Below are positions 8,354 to 16,435 of a stretch of 17,587 nucleotides of DNA, in pieces. Position 1 is the first letter of the stretch, and each line of letters opens with the position of its first letter. The notes beneath the pieces are model-generated. The model did no database searches. It worked only from the letters and a program-made list of their open reading frames with translations, and had not been told where the DNA came from. Both the position numbers and the translations under genes were made by a program. The DNA is from an uncultured Prevotellaceae bacterium. GTDB taxonomy: Bacteria; Bacteroidota; Bacteroidia; Bacteroidales; Muribaculaceae. The DNA lies in assembly GCA_900541935.1 (NCBI GenBank), contig UQLZ01000047.1:1-17587 (forward strand), written 5' to 3'.

Positions 8354-11038
8354 ATGAAATATAATGGTCTGTCAAGTGTTGAGGTGGAGAAGAGTAGGTT
8401 GAAGAATGGACTAAATATTCTTACTCCGCCTCCAAGGGAATCTGCGTTCAAAAAATTTCTTGGTTGTTTCAATGATCCTTTGATTAAAATATTACTTTTT
8501 GCAATGGTAATGTCTGTTGGCATTGCTGTTTATGAAGCCTTATTTATGGGAGAGGGTATTCAGCCGTTTTTTGAGCCTTTGGGTATTTTTATTGCTATAC
8601 TGCTCGCTACTCTTATTGGCTTTGTTTTGGAGCAAAATGCCAATAAGAAATTTGAGGTATTAAATCAGGTCAATGATGAGGATTTGGTGACAGTATTTAG
8701 AGATGGCGAGGTCACTCAAGTTGCAAAAAAAGATATAGTTGTTGGTGATATTGTGCTTGTTAAGACAGGCGATGAAATCCCAGCCGACGGAAATTTGCTT
8801 GATTCAGTATCGTTAAGTGTAAATGAAAGTACATTGACCGGGGAGTTGATGTGCTCGAAATCGCATATTCCAGGCAGAATAACAAGGGAGTCAACTTATC
8901 CGTCTAATCGCTTATTTAGAGGAACAACAGTCCTTGAGGGAAACGGAACATTTTGTGTTGATGCAGTTGGTGATGCAACAGAGTTCGGTAAGGTTTATGT
9001 TGCCTCACAGATTGTTACCGGTGTTAAAACGCCTTTGACATTGCAATTGGAAAAATTGGGAAAGGTAGTTTCATATATCAGTTATACAGTTGGTATATTG
9101 ATTTTGATAGGAAGAATGTTTCTATATGACTATAATGCTCCGTTCAATGTATTGGATTTTGTAAATTATACATTGTCATCATTTATGTTGGCAATTACTC
9201 TTATTGTTGTTTCTGTCCCAGAAGGATTACCGATGAGTATCACCTTAAGTCTTGCATTAAGTATGCGGCGAATGCTGAAAACAAATAACCTTGTAAGAAA
9301 AATGCATGCGTGTGAAACGATGGGTGCAGTTACTGTTATATGTACAGACAAAACAGGAACATTGACACAGAATCAAATGAGTGTTTATGATTCATTGTTG
9401 GTCGCACCAAAAGGCTTTGAAGAAGATTATGATAAATTTGTATCAGAAGCCATTTCATTGAATACAACAGCATTCCTTGACAGAAAGGGAGACAAAAGGG
9501 AAGTGCTTGGAAATCCTACAGAAGGTGCTTTGCTTTTGTGGCTTGATGATAGGAAGCAAGACTATGTTGCTATAAGAGAAAGTATAAAGGTAATAGAGCA
9601 ATTACCATTCTCAACAATGAGAAAATATATGGCAACAGTTGTAAGTAGCCAGGTTCTTGGTAAAAAGGTACTTTTTGTAAAGGGAGCCCCAGAAATTGTT
9701 ATGGGAAAATGTCAGCCAGAGACAATTGGAGAAAGCATTCGTCCGTCACTTAATGGTTACCAGCAAAAGGCAATGAGAACATTGGCTTTTGCTTATAAGG
9801 TCGTTGACGACAGAGATATTGTCTTTACAGAAGATGTTGTTACTGATAACGATATGGTATTTATGGGCATCGTAGCCATTGCAGACCCAGTTCGTGCCGG
9901 CGTTAGCGAGTCTGTAGGACAGTGCCTTAATGCGGGTATCGAAGTGAAGATGGTAACAGGAGATACTGTTGGTACAGCAAAGGAGATTGGTAGACAAGTG
10001 GGTCTGTGGAACGATGATGTTGATAATGATTCAAATATCATTGTTGGAAGTGATTTTGCTGCATTGTCAGATGATGAAGCGGCAAAGGTTGCTCAAAGGA
10101 TTAAGATAATGTCAAGGGCAAGGCCGACAGATAAGTCGCGACTTGTCGAACTTTTGCAGAAGAATAATCATGTAGTCGCTGTTACTGGAGATGGAACTAA
10201 TGATGCTCCCGCTTTAAATGCTGCGCATGTTGGATTGTCTATGGGAGATGGAACGTCTGTTGCCAAGGAGGCAAGTGATATAACTATATTGGATAATTCA
10301 TTTGAAAGTATTTCAAAGGCAGTAATGTGGGGCAGGTCTCTTTACCGAAATATCCAAAGGTTTATACTTTTCCAATTAACCGTAAACCTTGTTGCTTGTA
10401 TCGTAGTGTTGGTCGGTGCTTTTACAGGTCAGCAGTCTCCGCTTACTGTTACGCAAATGCTGTGGGTAAACCTTATTATGGATACTTTCGCAGCTCTGTC
10501 TTTGGCATCGTTGCCACCATCAAGTGATGTAATGAATAGCAAACCCAGAAAAATAAGTGATTTTATTATAACTAAATCAATGCGGGGCATAATATTTGCT
10601 GTCAGTGCTGCTTTCTTATTTGTACTTGTTGGATTTATGCAGTATATGAGGCACACGGATTTGCCGTTATCTGATTTCTCTGTGGAATTGTTTTTTGCCA
10701 ATTTCTTTGCGGCAGATACGCCAGAAACGGTGTTTACTCAATATGAGTTGACAATATTCTTCACTCTTTTTGTCTTTTTGCAGTTTTGGAATCTTTTTAA
10801 TGCAAAGTCATATAAAAGCAGATTTTCCGCATTTAGGCAAATGGGAGATAGCAAGGTATTTTTTATGACAGTCTTGGCGATTATTATAGGCCAGGTGGTC
10901 ATTGTTACGTTTGGCGGTGAAATGTTTGGCGTTGTACCGTTAAAATTAGAAGATTGGCTGATACTATTCTTTGGATCTTCTGTTGTGATGATTTTAGGAG
11001 AAATAGGACATTTGTTTTATCGGAGAAGAGTCAGTTAA
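8354..11038 (+). CDS. P-type calcium-transporting ATPase (P2B/PMCA-like)
   Basis: This membrane pump is predicted to export Ca2+ using ATP. Domains in order: a short cytoplasmic start; two helices (about 42-60 and 74-92); the actuator domain with LTGE (161-164); helices 3-4 with the ion-site motif PEGLP (289-293); the phosphorylation site DKTGTLT (D332); the nucleotide-binding segment with KGAPE (443-447); the hinge TGDGTNDAP (611-619); and six more helices to the end. QLTVN and VNLIMDT (N678, N706, D710) match the second calcium site of SERCA/PMCA pumps. At 894 residues it is full length for a bacterial P2 pump and lacks a calmodulin-binding tail. The ATG lies 6 nt after the dihydroorotase stop. 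Calcium is the best-supported ion, although related P2 pumps can carry Mn2+ or Na+. Confidence 0.92.
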   Translation: MKYNGLSSVEVEKSRLKNGLNILTPPPRESAFKKFLGCFNDPLIKILLFAMVMSVGIAVYEALFMGEGIQPFFEPLGIFIAILLATLIGFVLEQNANKKFEVLNQVNDEDLVTVFRDGEVTQVAKKDIVVGDIVLVKTGDEIPADGNLLDSVSLSVNESTLTGELMCSKSHIPGRITRESTYPSNRLFRGTTVLEGNGTFCVDAVGDATEFGKVYVASQIVTGVKTPLTLQLEKLGKVVSYISYTVGILILIGRMFLYDYNAPFNVLDFVNYTLSSFMLAITLIVVSVPEGLPMSITLSLALSMRRMLKTNNLVRKMHACETMGAVTVICTDKTGTLTQNQMSVYDSLLVAPKGFEEDYDKFVSEAISLNTTAFLDRKGDKREVLGNPTEGALLLWLDDRKQDYVAIRESIKVIEQLPFSTMRKYMATVVSSQVLGKKVLFVKGAPEIVMGKCQPETIGESIRPSLNGYQQKAMRTLAFAYKVVDDRDIVFTEDVVTDNDMVFMGIVAIADPVRAGVSESVGQCLNAGIEVKMVTGDTVGTAKEIGRQVGLWNDDVDNDSNIIVGSDFAALSDDEAAKVAQRIKIMSRARPTDKSRLVELLQKNNHVVAVTGDGTNDAPALNAAHVGLSMGDGTSVAKEASDITILDNSFESISKAVMWGRSLYRNIQRFILFQLTVNLVACIVVLVGAFTGQQSPLTVTQMLWVNLIMDTFAALSLASLPPSSDVMNSKPRKISDFIITKSMRGIIFAVSAAFLFVLVGFMQYMRHTDLPLSDFSVELFFANFFAADTPETVFTQYELTIFFTLFVFLQFWNLFNAKSYKSRFSAFRQMGDSKVFFMTVLAIIIGQVVIVTFGGEMFGVVPLKLEDWLILFFGSSVVMILGEIGHLFYRRRVS

Positions 11039-11085
11039 TAGTAAATGAGAAACGTAGGTCGAAGTCTAACAATTCCTTTTAGAAA

Positions 11086-11118
11086 GGGATAAAATGGATT
11101 TTGACCTATTTTATTTCC
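11086..11118 (+). terminator. Possible terminator after the calcium ATPase gene
   Basis: An imperfect AT-rich hairpin pairs 11086-11097 with 11105-11118, including one bulge and G-T pairs. It sits about 50 nt past the ATPase stop and before the promoter of the next gene. Its low GC content makes it a weak call. Confidence 0.35.
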
Positions 11119-11179
11119 TAAAGTGCAAACGATTAGTAATTTAATTAGCATTTGGAAAAATAGATGTGCTAAAATGAGA

Positions 11180-11206
11180 TTGTAAGGCAAAAATTTCGTA
11201 CCTTTG
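11180..11206 (+). promoter_or_regulatory. Bacteroidota-type promoter for the AspT/YidE transporter
   Basis: TACCTTTG at 11199-11206 matches TAnnTTTG. TTG at 11180-11182 lies 16 nt upstream as a possible -33 box. The ATG follows at 11244, giving a leader of about 30 nt. The 205-nt gap before this gene and its own terminator support a separate transcript. Confidence 0.6.
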
Positions 11207-11243
11207 CACCAAATTTTAAAAAACGTATCAAAAAGCGTCGAAG

Positions 11244-12920
11244 ATGGACTGGTTAATTTCTTTATTTACTGACAATTCAACCATAGCCCATGATGTAATC
11301 GTTTATAGTTTAGTGATTGCATTGGGCGTTTTGCTTGGAAAGGTCAAGTTTTTTGGAGTCTCCTTAGGGGTGACTTTCGTATTGTTTGTGGGTATTTTAA
11401 TGGGGCATTTAGGCTTCGATATAGGCAACCAAACTCTACTTAAGTTCATCAAGGAATTTGGTTTGATTCTATTTGTATTCTCTATCGGTATTCAGGTGGG
11501 ACCAAGTTTCTTCTCCTCATTCAAGAAAGGCGGTATGCAAATGAATTTAGTAGCGGCATTGACCGTGTTGCTAAATATTGTAGTTGCATTGGTAATCTTT
11601 TATGTAGATTCAGATGTGACAATACCTGAAATTGTAGGTATCCTTTCTGGTGCAGTTACTAATACTCCTGGTCTTGGAGCCGCTCAGCAGGCATTAGACA
11701 CAATGGGCAAGGCTGGTGCTGATTCCCTTTCAATGGGTTATGCTGCAGCATATCCATTGGGTGTTGTTGGTATTATTCTGTCAATGATAATCTTAAAGGC
11801 TGTCTTTAAAATCAAGATAGAGAATGAGGTGAAAGAGATTGAAGAAGAGAAGGAAAACAGTCAGTTGAAGCCATACGTAGTTACTTTTGAGATTGAAAAC
11901 AAACTAATCGACGGTAAAACAGTGTTGGAATTGAATAGTATTGTTGACCATAATTTCGTTATTTCACGATTGAAAAAAGGAAAAACAGGAGAAGTTATTA
12001 TTCCAACATCAAAGACAGTCCTTGAAATTGGTGACTTGCTTTTAATCGTTTGTTCAGCGCAAGATGAGTCAATATTCAATTCTGTGTTGGGTCGTCGCGT
12101 AGAGCATAAGTGGGAGGCAATTGCAACAGAAGAGGTTGTTTCTCGTCGCATTTTGGTAACTAAGGCTCATTATAATGGCCGTACGCTTGGTTCGTTGAGG
12201 TTGCATAACGGTTATAAATTGAATGCAACGCGTGTGAACCGTGCCGGTGTTGACTTGATTGCAAGTCCTAACCTTGCTATTCAGGTTGGTGACCGTATAA
12301 CAGTAGTTGGCGATCCAAGCCATATTGAGAGACTGTCAACTCGTCTTGGTAACTCAATGAAGAGGTTGCACGAGCCAAATATGTTTACAATGTTTATTGG
12401 TATTTTCCTTGGTATAGTTGTTGGTTGTATTCCAATTGCAATCCCTGGAATGTCTGCAAGCATGCAACTCGGTTTGGCTGGTGGTCCGCTTGTTGTAGCT
12501 ATCCTTTTGAGTCGCTTCGGTTACAAGATGAAGTTGGTAACATATACATCAACTAGTGCAAACTTGATGCTTCGTGAAGTAGGTATTTGTTTATTCCTTG
12601 CGTCTGTGGGTATTTCTGCTGGTGGAGGATTTGCTGATACTGTTTTCAATGCACAGGGTCTTAAATGGGTTCTTTTCGGTTTTATTATCACAGTCGTTCC
12701 ATTGTTGATTATGAGCATTGTTGCTCGTGCGAAGTTTAAGTTTAACTATTTGTCAATTCTCGGTATAATGTCAGGTAGTTATACGGACCCACCAGCACTT
12801 GCATACGGTAACAAGGTTGCAAACAATGATGCACCGGCAGTTGCTTATTCAACAGTTTATCCTTTGACAATGTTCCTTAGGGTTATCACTGCACAGTTGC
12901 TGATATTGATATTTGCATAA
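11244..12920 (+). CDS. AspT/YidE-family transporter with paired TrkA-C domains
   Basis: This 558-residue inner-membrane protein belongs to the aspartate:alanine exchanger family and its YidE branch. An N-terminal membrane block (about residues 15-188) and a C-terminal block (about 380-557) flank two cytoplasmic TrkA-C/RCK-C regulatory domains (about 208-288 and 290-372). Each membrane block carries one copy of the paired signature, GAVTNTPGLGAAQQA (136-150) and GSYTDPPALAYGN (511-523), as expected for a transporter built from two repeated halves. The charged stretch at 192-206 links the first block to the RCK domains. The substrate is unknown: amino-acid or dicarboxylate exchange is known for the founding member only. 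It appears to be transcribed alone, with a promoter upstream and a strong hairpin downstream. Confidence 0.9.
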   Translation: MDWLISLFTDNSTIAHDVIVYSLVIALGVLLGKVKFFGVSLGVTFVLFVGILMGHLGFDIGNQTLLKFIKEFGLILFVFSIGIQVGPSFFSSFKKGGMQMNLVAALTVLLNIVVALVIFYVDSDVTIPEIVGILSGAVTNTPGLGAAQQALDTMGKAGADSLSMGYAAAYPLGVVGIILSMIILKAVFKIKIENEVKEIEEEKENSQLKPYVVTFEIENKLIDGKTVLELNSIVDHNFVISRLKKGKTGEVIIPTSKTVLEIGDLLLIVCSAQDESIFNSVLGRRVEHKWEAIATEEVVSRRILVTKAHYNGRTLGSLRLHNGYKLNATRVNRAGVDLIASPNLAIQVGDRITVVGDPSHIERLSTRLGNSMKRLHEPNMFTMFIGIFLGIVVGCIPIAIPGMSASMQLGLAGGPLVVAILLSRFGYKMKLVTYTSTSANLMLREVGICLFLASVGISAGGGFADTVFNAQGLKWVLFGFIITVVPLLIMSIVARAKFKFNYLSILGIMSGSYTDPPALAYGNKVANNDAPAVAYSTVYPLTMFLRVITAQLLILIFA

Positions 12921-12934
12921 TAAATTTTTAAGGT

Positions 12935-12975
12935 AAAATAGCCGGGGTTGCTAAAATGCAGCCTCGGCTTATTTT
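12935..12975 (+). terminator. Rho-independent terminator after the transporter gene
   Basis: An 11-bp GC-rich stem (12941-12951 with 12958-12968, two G-T pairs) has a six-base loop. It is extended by an A-tract/T-tract pairing (12935-12940 with 12969-12975, one bulged T). It begins 15 nt after the stop codon, and the right arm runs into a T-rich stretch. This is the best terminator in the window and separates the core transporter gene from the RHS locus. Confidence 0.85.
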
Positions 12976-13044
12976 ATTTTGCAAATAGATTTGAATACTG
13001 ATATTATGTTAAGATTTTCTAGTTTGAGACACAATTCTTAGTAA

Positions 13045-13069
13045 CAAGATTTTTTTAAGAAAAATCTTG
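13045..13069 (+). repeat. Hairpin in the leader region of the RHS gene
   Basis: A perfect 10-bp inverted repeat, CAAGATTTTT and AAAAATCTTG, is separated by five bases. It lies 55 nt before the ATG of the RHS gene. No T-run follows, so it is not an obvious terminator. It could be an mRNA structure, an operator or a decayed insertion site. The rest of 12921-13123 contains the transporter terminator and a lone TAGATTTG -7 match at 12986-12993, with no supporting -33 box. Confidence 0.45.
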
Positions 13070-13123
13070 CAAAAGATATATTAATTGTCTAACTTGCAGG
13101 CAGAAAACAAAGCCAATACCGCC

Positions 13124-16100
13124 ATGAAGCTGGGTCTATTGATATTGCCATTTCTTTCGTTTCTGTCTGCTGACATATCGTTCGGTCAGACAAGAACGCA
13201 GAACTATGTCAGGGAATCTGTCTTGCTTGAAGAATTCAAAGAAGACCCGTCCACAGATTATGACATGGCGCGAAGTACTGTGACATACTATGACGGCTTG
13301 GGCAGACCTACTCAGGTTGTCAGGTCTGCTGCAACTGGCAATCTGCTAAACCTGCACTATCTGACAGAATATGACAATCTGGGGAATCCTGTTAAAGAAT
13401 GGCTACCGACAGAGGGTAATGGAGCCAGCGGCGAATGGATGGATCCTGTTGAAATGAAAGGCACGGCAATAGAACTCTACGGCGACAGCCACCCGTTTAC
13501 TGAAACAAAATATCTCCATACATTGGAGAATATTCCAAAGTCTGTTATTGGCCCTGGTGAAGATTGGGCTAAGAATGACCGTATGACATCTGTTCGGAGT
13601 GGGCTTAATTACTCAAGTCTTCCGGAATACAGTTGCCCGAGGTTTGACGTTGCGTCAGACGGAAGTCTGATTCTGAAAGGAGACTATGAAGACGGCTGCT
13701 TATCTTATGAGAAAACCGTTACTGAAAGTGGATTGGAGTTGACCAAATTCACTGATACGGAAGGTCGTGTCATCCTTGAACGCCGTTATGCAGATAAGGT
13801 TTTCCTCGATACTTATTATGTTTACAATACAGTCGGTCTGCTGACTTTCGTGCTTCCGCCCAAAGCATCAGAGGAGCTTTTAGCAGTTGCGGAAGGTCCA
13901 TGCGATATGGGTATTGTGAAAAATCTTGGATACTCATATTCATACGACTCTTACGGAAGGATGATTGAAAAGAGACTTCCTGGCACAGAACCTGTCTATT
14001 TTGTATATGACCGACTTGACAATGTTATTATGCAGCAGGACGGTAACTTGCGGAGGTCTTCAAGGTGGTATGTTATAAAATTAGACGAACGGTACAGAAA
14101 GGCAGTAGAGGGTCTTGCCGTACTTAAAGGCGAAACGAGGGAGAGCCTTCAATCGAAATGGGGAGACCGTCTGGCAATAGAAAAGCCGATATCCGGATAT
14201 TCAAACGTTGCCACCCTGTTCTACACGGACACGTGCGGAATTGCAGGCTTCGAGCCGAAAGTTTCTTATTTCTATGACAATTACGAGGTCTTTAAAGGCA
14301 TTGATGACGTTTCTTTTCCTTCTGATCCGTCATTCCCAGCCGGTTTGGATGATGCTACAGGATTGCTAACGGGAAAGGCTGTCTGGGAGGACTGGTACGG
14401 CGTTTTAACCGCATACAAATATGATGACAGAGGCAGAACTGTTATGGAAACGGAAATTAACCTTGACACATACTCATCAGCAACAACATTCAGCAGGTAT
14501 GACTTCATCGGCAACAGAACGGCTGCAAAGCAGGTGCACCATGATACTGTGGAAATGCGTGATTACACAAGCGAATACCAGTATGAATACCATAGTTGGG
14601 GAGAGGTTCAAAGCGTCCGCCACCGAGTTGACGGAGAGCAGTGGACAACTCTCATCAACAACTACATTGACGGAACAGGCAGAATATATTCCACTTCATT
14701 CAGCCCGAGGAAGACAAGAAGCAGATTGACAACGGACTACACTTACAATCCCAGAGGCTGGATTATTGGAATTACTGCCCCTTCATTCTGCCAGACGCTG
14801 AATTACGCAGATGCTCCCAATGGAACCGACAAACGCTGGGACGGCTCACCGTCGGCAATGACGTTCACAAGCATCGGTCCTGACGGTAACAGCCAGACCA
14901 TCCCTTTGTCATTCGGTTATGACGGTTTTGACCGGCTGACTTCCGTAAGGCAGACTGACGGAAATAATGACCGGCCGTTCTCCGAGTCTTTTTCATACGA
15001 CTCAAACGGAAATGCGGTCATTGTCACTCGCGGAAACATATCCGCAAATCCTGTCCAGTACCTGAGCATATCATACGACGGCAACAGAATCTCATCCGTC
15101 AATGAAAGCAAGGATATCGAAGGTCTGTATCCTGAAATTCCTTCAATTCCAAGAGGTGACTATCCTTCGGGCTGGACATACGATGCAAACGGGAACCGCA
15201 CGTCAGACCCGTCAAGGGGAATAGTCTCGATTACCTACAACCATCTGAACCAGCCGGAGGTCTTCACTTTCAGCGACGGAAGCAAACTCACCAACCTTTA
15301 CCGCAGTGACGGATCTTTCTATGGTCACAGGGAATATGAGACATTCATTTCTACTGTGAACGCAGGGAACTCTAAATCCAAAACTTTCAGGAATGACCTT
15401 ACTACGAGATTTGGCAGTCTTGAATATGTAGACGGCAAGCCAGTGCGTATGTACATCGACGGAGGATATGTGGATTACGACCTCCGCACGGACACAACGT
15501 CTTACAGATATTATGTCCGTGACTATCTCGGCAGTGTCAGGGTTGTTATTGATGAGTACGGAAAGCCTGTTCAGTCGGCAGACTATTCGGCTTACGGCGT
15601 TCCGAGCACAAGGTTCAACGGGTTCAAGAACGACAGGCACCTGCATCTCGGGCTTGAATGGCAGTCCATGCGTGGCATAAACGGCTATTACAACAACGCG
15701 CGCTTCCGAGACGCAATCCTTGCCGGCTCCTTCTATCAGCAGGACCCTCTCGCTGAAAAATACTACCCTTTTAACCCTTACAACTACAGCGCATGCAATC
15801 CTCTGAAGTTCGCTGACCAAAACGGAATGGATTGGATTACTGCTATTTATGATGCTGAGAGATACTACTTCCACGACAGGAGAATAAAGAATCAGAATGA
15901 CATTTATGAATACTATAGCAATGGCTCGTATATTGAATATGTTGGGGAAGCAACAATAGAAGTTATTGGAGACAAAACCACAGGCTCATCCAAAACTGTT
16001 GGTTTGGGCAAAGACGGTGTATTTTCTGTTGACGGAGAAATTATATCTTCAGAGTATCATCAGGATAATGTTCTGCATATAGGCAATGACAAGAATTTGA

Positions 16101-16435
16101 ATCAAAAAACCATAAATAATAACTTTTATGGTTCATATATGGGTCCCAATAACCCCAAGACCAAAAGCAAAAAAGATTCATACGTTGTTCCACCAACGGA
16201 TTATCAGGATTATGCAGCTTTCAAGCATGACAAGGGTTATGACAACTTGAGTGTTTCGGGGTTTAAGGGAACACAAGACATAAAAACAAATGACGTTGAT
16301 CTAAAGTTTTTGCAAGACTTAATACGATATTTGCCAAAGACAAGATCTATAAAAAGTTATTTAGGTACGTATGTTTCGTCTAATTTTTTCACTATAATGC
16401 TACTATATAAAAATGCAAAAGTTTTGGTTGATTAG
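13124..16435 (+). CDS. Secreted RHS/YD-repeat polymorphic toxin with a phospholipase A2-like C-terminal tip
   Basis: The start is set at the ATG at 13124 (1103 aa) because it opens with a Sec signal peptide (hydrophobic 2-20, likely cleavage near Gly21/Gln22). An in-frame TTG at 13085 would add 13 polar residues ahead of it. A DUF6443-like N-terminal region follows (about 23-150, with YYDGLGRP at 55-62). Scattered YD/RHS repeats run through the middle (YDSYGR, YDDRGR, YDANGNR). The RHS-associated core (about 797-904) contains YVRDYLGS and DPLAEKYY and ends at DQNGMDW. Such cores form a shell around a variable toxin tip. The tip (905-1103) is much AT-richer and carries phospholipase A2-like motifs, listed separately. 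The gene overlaps the next by 23 nt. Toxin function and phospholipid target are inferred; export across the outer membrane is not explained by anything seen here. Confidence 0.85.
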   Translation: MKLGLLILPFLSFLSADISFGQTRTQNYVRESVLLEEFKEDPSTDYDMARSTVTYYDGLGRPTQVVRSAATGNLLNLHYLTEYDNLGNPVKEWLPTEGNGASGEWMDPVEMKGTAIELYGDSHPFTETKYLHTLENIPKSVIGPGEDWAKNDRMTSVRSGLNYSSLPEYSCPRFDVASDGSLILKGDYEDGCLSYEKTVTESGLELTKFTDTEGRVILERRYADKVFLDTYYVYNTVGLLTFVLPPKASEELLAVAEGPCDMGIVKNLGYSYSYDSYGRMIEKRLPGTEPVYFVYDRLDNVIMQQDGNLRRSSRWYVIKLDERYRKAVEGLAVLKGETRESLQSKWGDRLAIEKPISGYSNVATLFYTDTCGIAGFEPKVSYFYDNYEVFKGIDDVSFPSDPSFPAGLDDATGLLTGKAVWEDWYGVLTAYKYDDRGRTVMETEINLDTYSSATTFSRYDFIGNRTAAKQVHHDTVEMRDYTSEYQYEYHSWGEVQSVRHRVDGEQWTTLINNYIDGTGRIYSTSFSPRKTRSRLTTDYTYNPRGWIIGITAPSFCQTLNYADAPNGTDKRWDGSPSAMTFTSIGPDGNSQTIPLSFGYDGFDRLTSVRQTDGNNDRPFSESFSYDSNGNAVIVTRGNISANPVQYLSISYDGNRISSVNESKDIEGLYPEIPSIPRGDYPSGWTYDANGNRTSDPSRGIVSITYNHLNQPEVFTFSDGSKLTNLYRSDGSFYGHREYETFISTVNAGNSKSKTFRNDLTTRFGSLEYVDGKPVRMYIDGGYVDYDLRTDTTSYRYYVRDYLGSVRVVIDEYGKPVQSADYSAYGVPSTRFNGFKNDRHLHLGLEWQSMRGINGYYNNARFRDAILAGSFYQQDPLAEKYYPFNPYNYSACNPLKFADQNGMDWITAIYDAERYYFHDRRIKNQNDIYEYYSNGSYIEYVGEATIEVIGDKTTGSSKTVGLGKDGVFSVDGEIISSEYHQDNVLHIGNDKNLNQKTINNNFYGSYMGPNNPKTKSKKDSYVVPPTDYQDYAAFKHDKGYDNLSVSGFKGTQDIKTNDVDLKFLQDLIRYLPKTRSIKSYLGTYVSSNFFTIMLLYKNAKVLVD
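16136..16309 (+). other. Phospholipase A2-like domain in the RHS toxin tip
   Basis: In the RHS protein, YMGPNNP (residues 1005-1011) matches the YxGPxN calcium-binding loop of parvovirus VP1-type phospholipase A2. FKHDKGYDN (1033-1041) matches the catalytic HDxxY helix, with His1035 as the base and Asp1036 as a calcium ligand. DLKF (1059-1062) matches the following DxxF that holds the second catalytic Asp. Order and spacing agree with that family. The expected chemistry is calcium-dependent hydrolysis of phospholipid ester bonds. The last residues (about 1063-1103) include a hydrophobic stretch that may contact membrane. This is motif reading, not a profile search. Confidence 0.7.

Noticed and set aside
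12986..12993. TAGATTTG as the RHS promoter -7 element
   Set aside because: It fits TAnnTTTG, but no -33 box lies at the right distance and it is about 130 nt from the ATG, so it is left as a possibility only.
13006..13041. Possible 11-codon leader peptide before the RHS gene
   Set aside because: It is too short, has no distinctive content, and no ribosome-binding or attenuation structure clearly pairs with it.
13085..13123. TTG start giving a longer RHS protein
   Set aside because: The added 13 residues are polar and would sit in front of a good signal peptide that begins at the ATG at 13124.
15212..15874. 220-residue open frame on the minus strand opposite the RHS core
   Set aside because: It is antisense to conserved RHS core motifs and its Val/Ser/Arg-rich content reflects the codons of the real gene.
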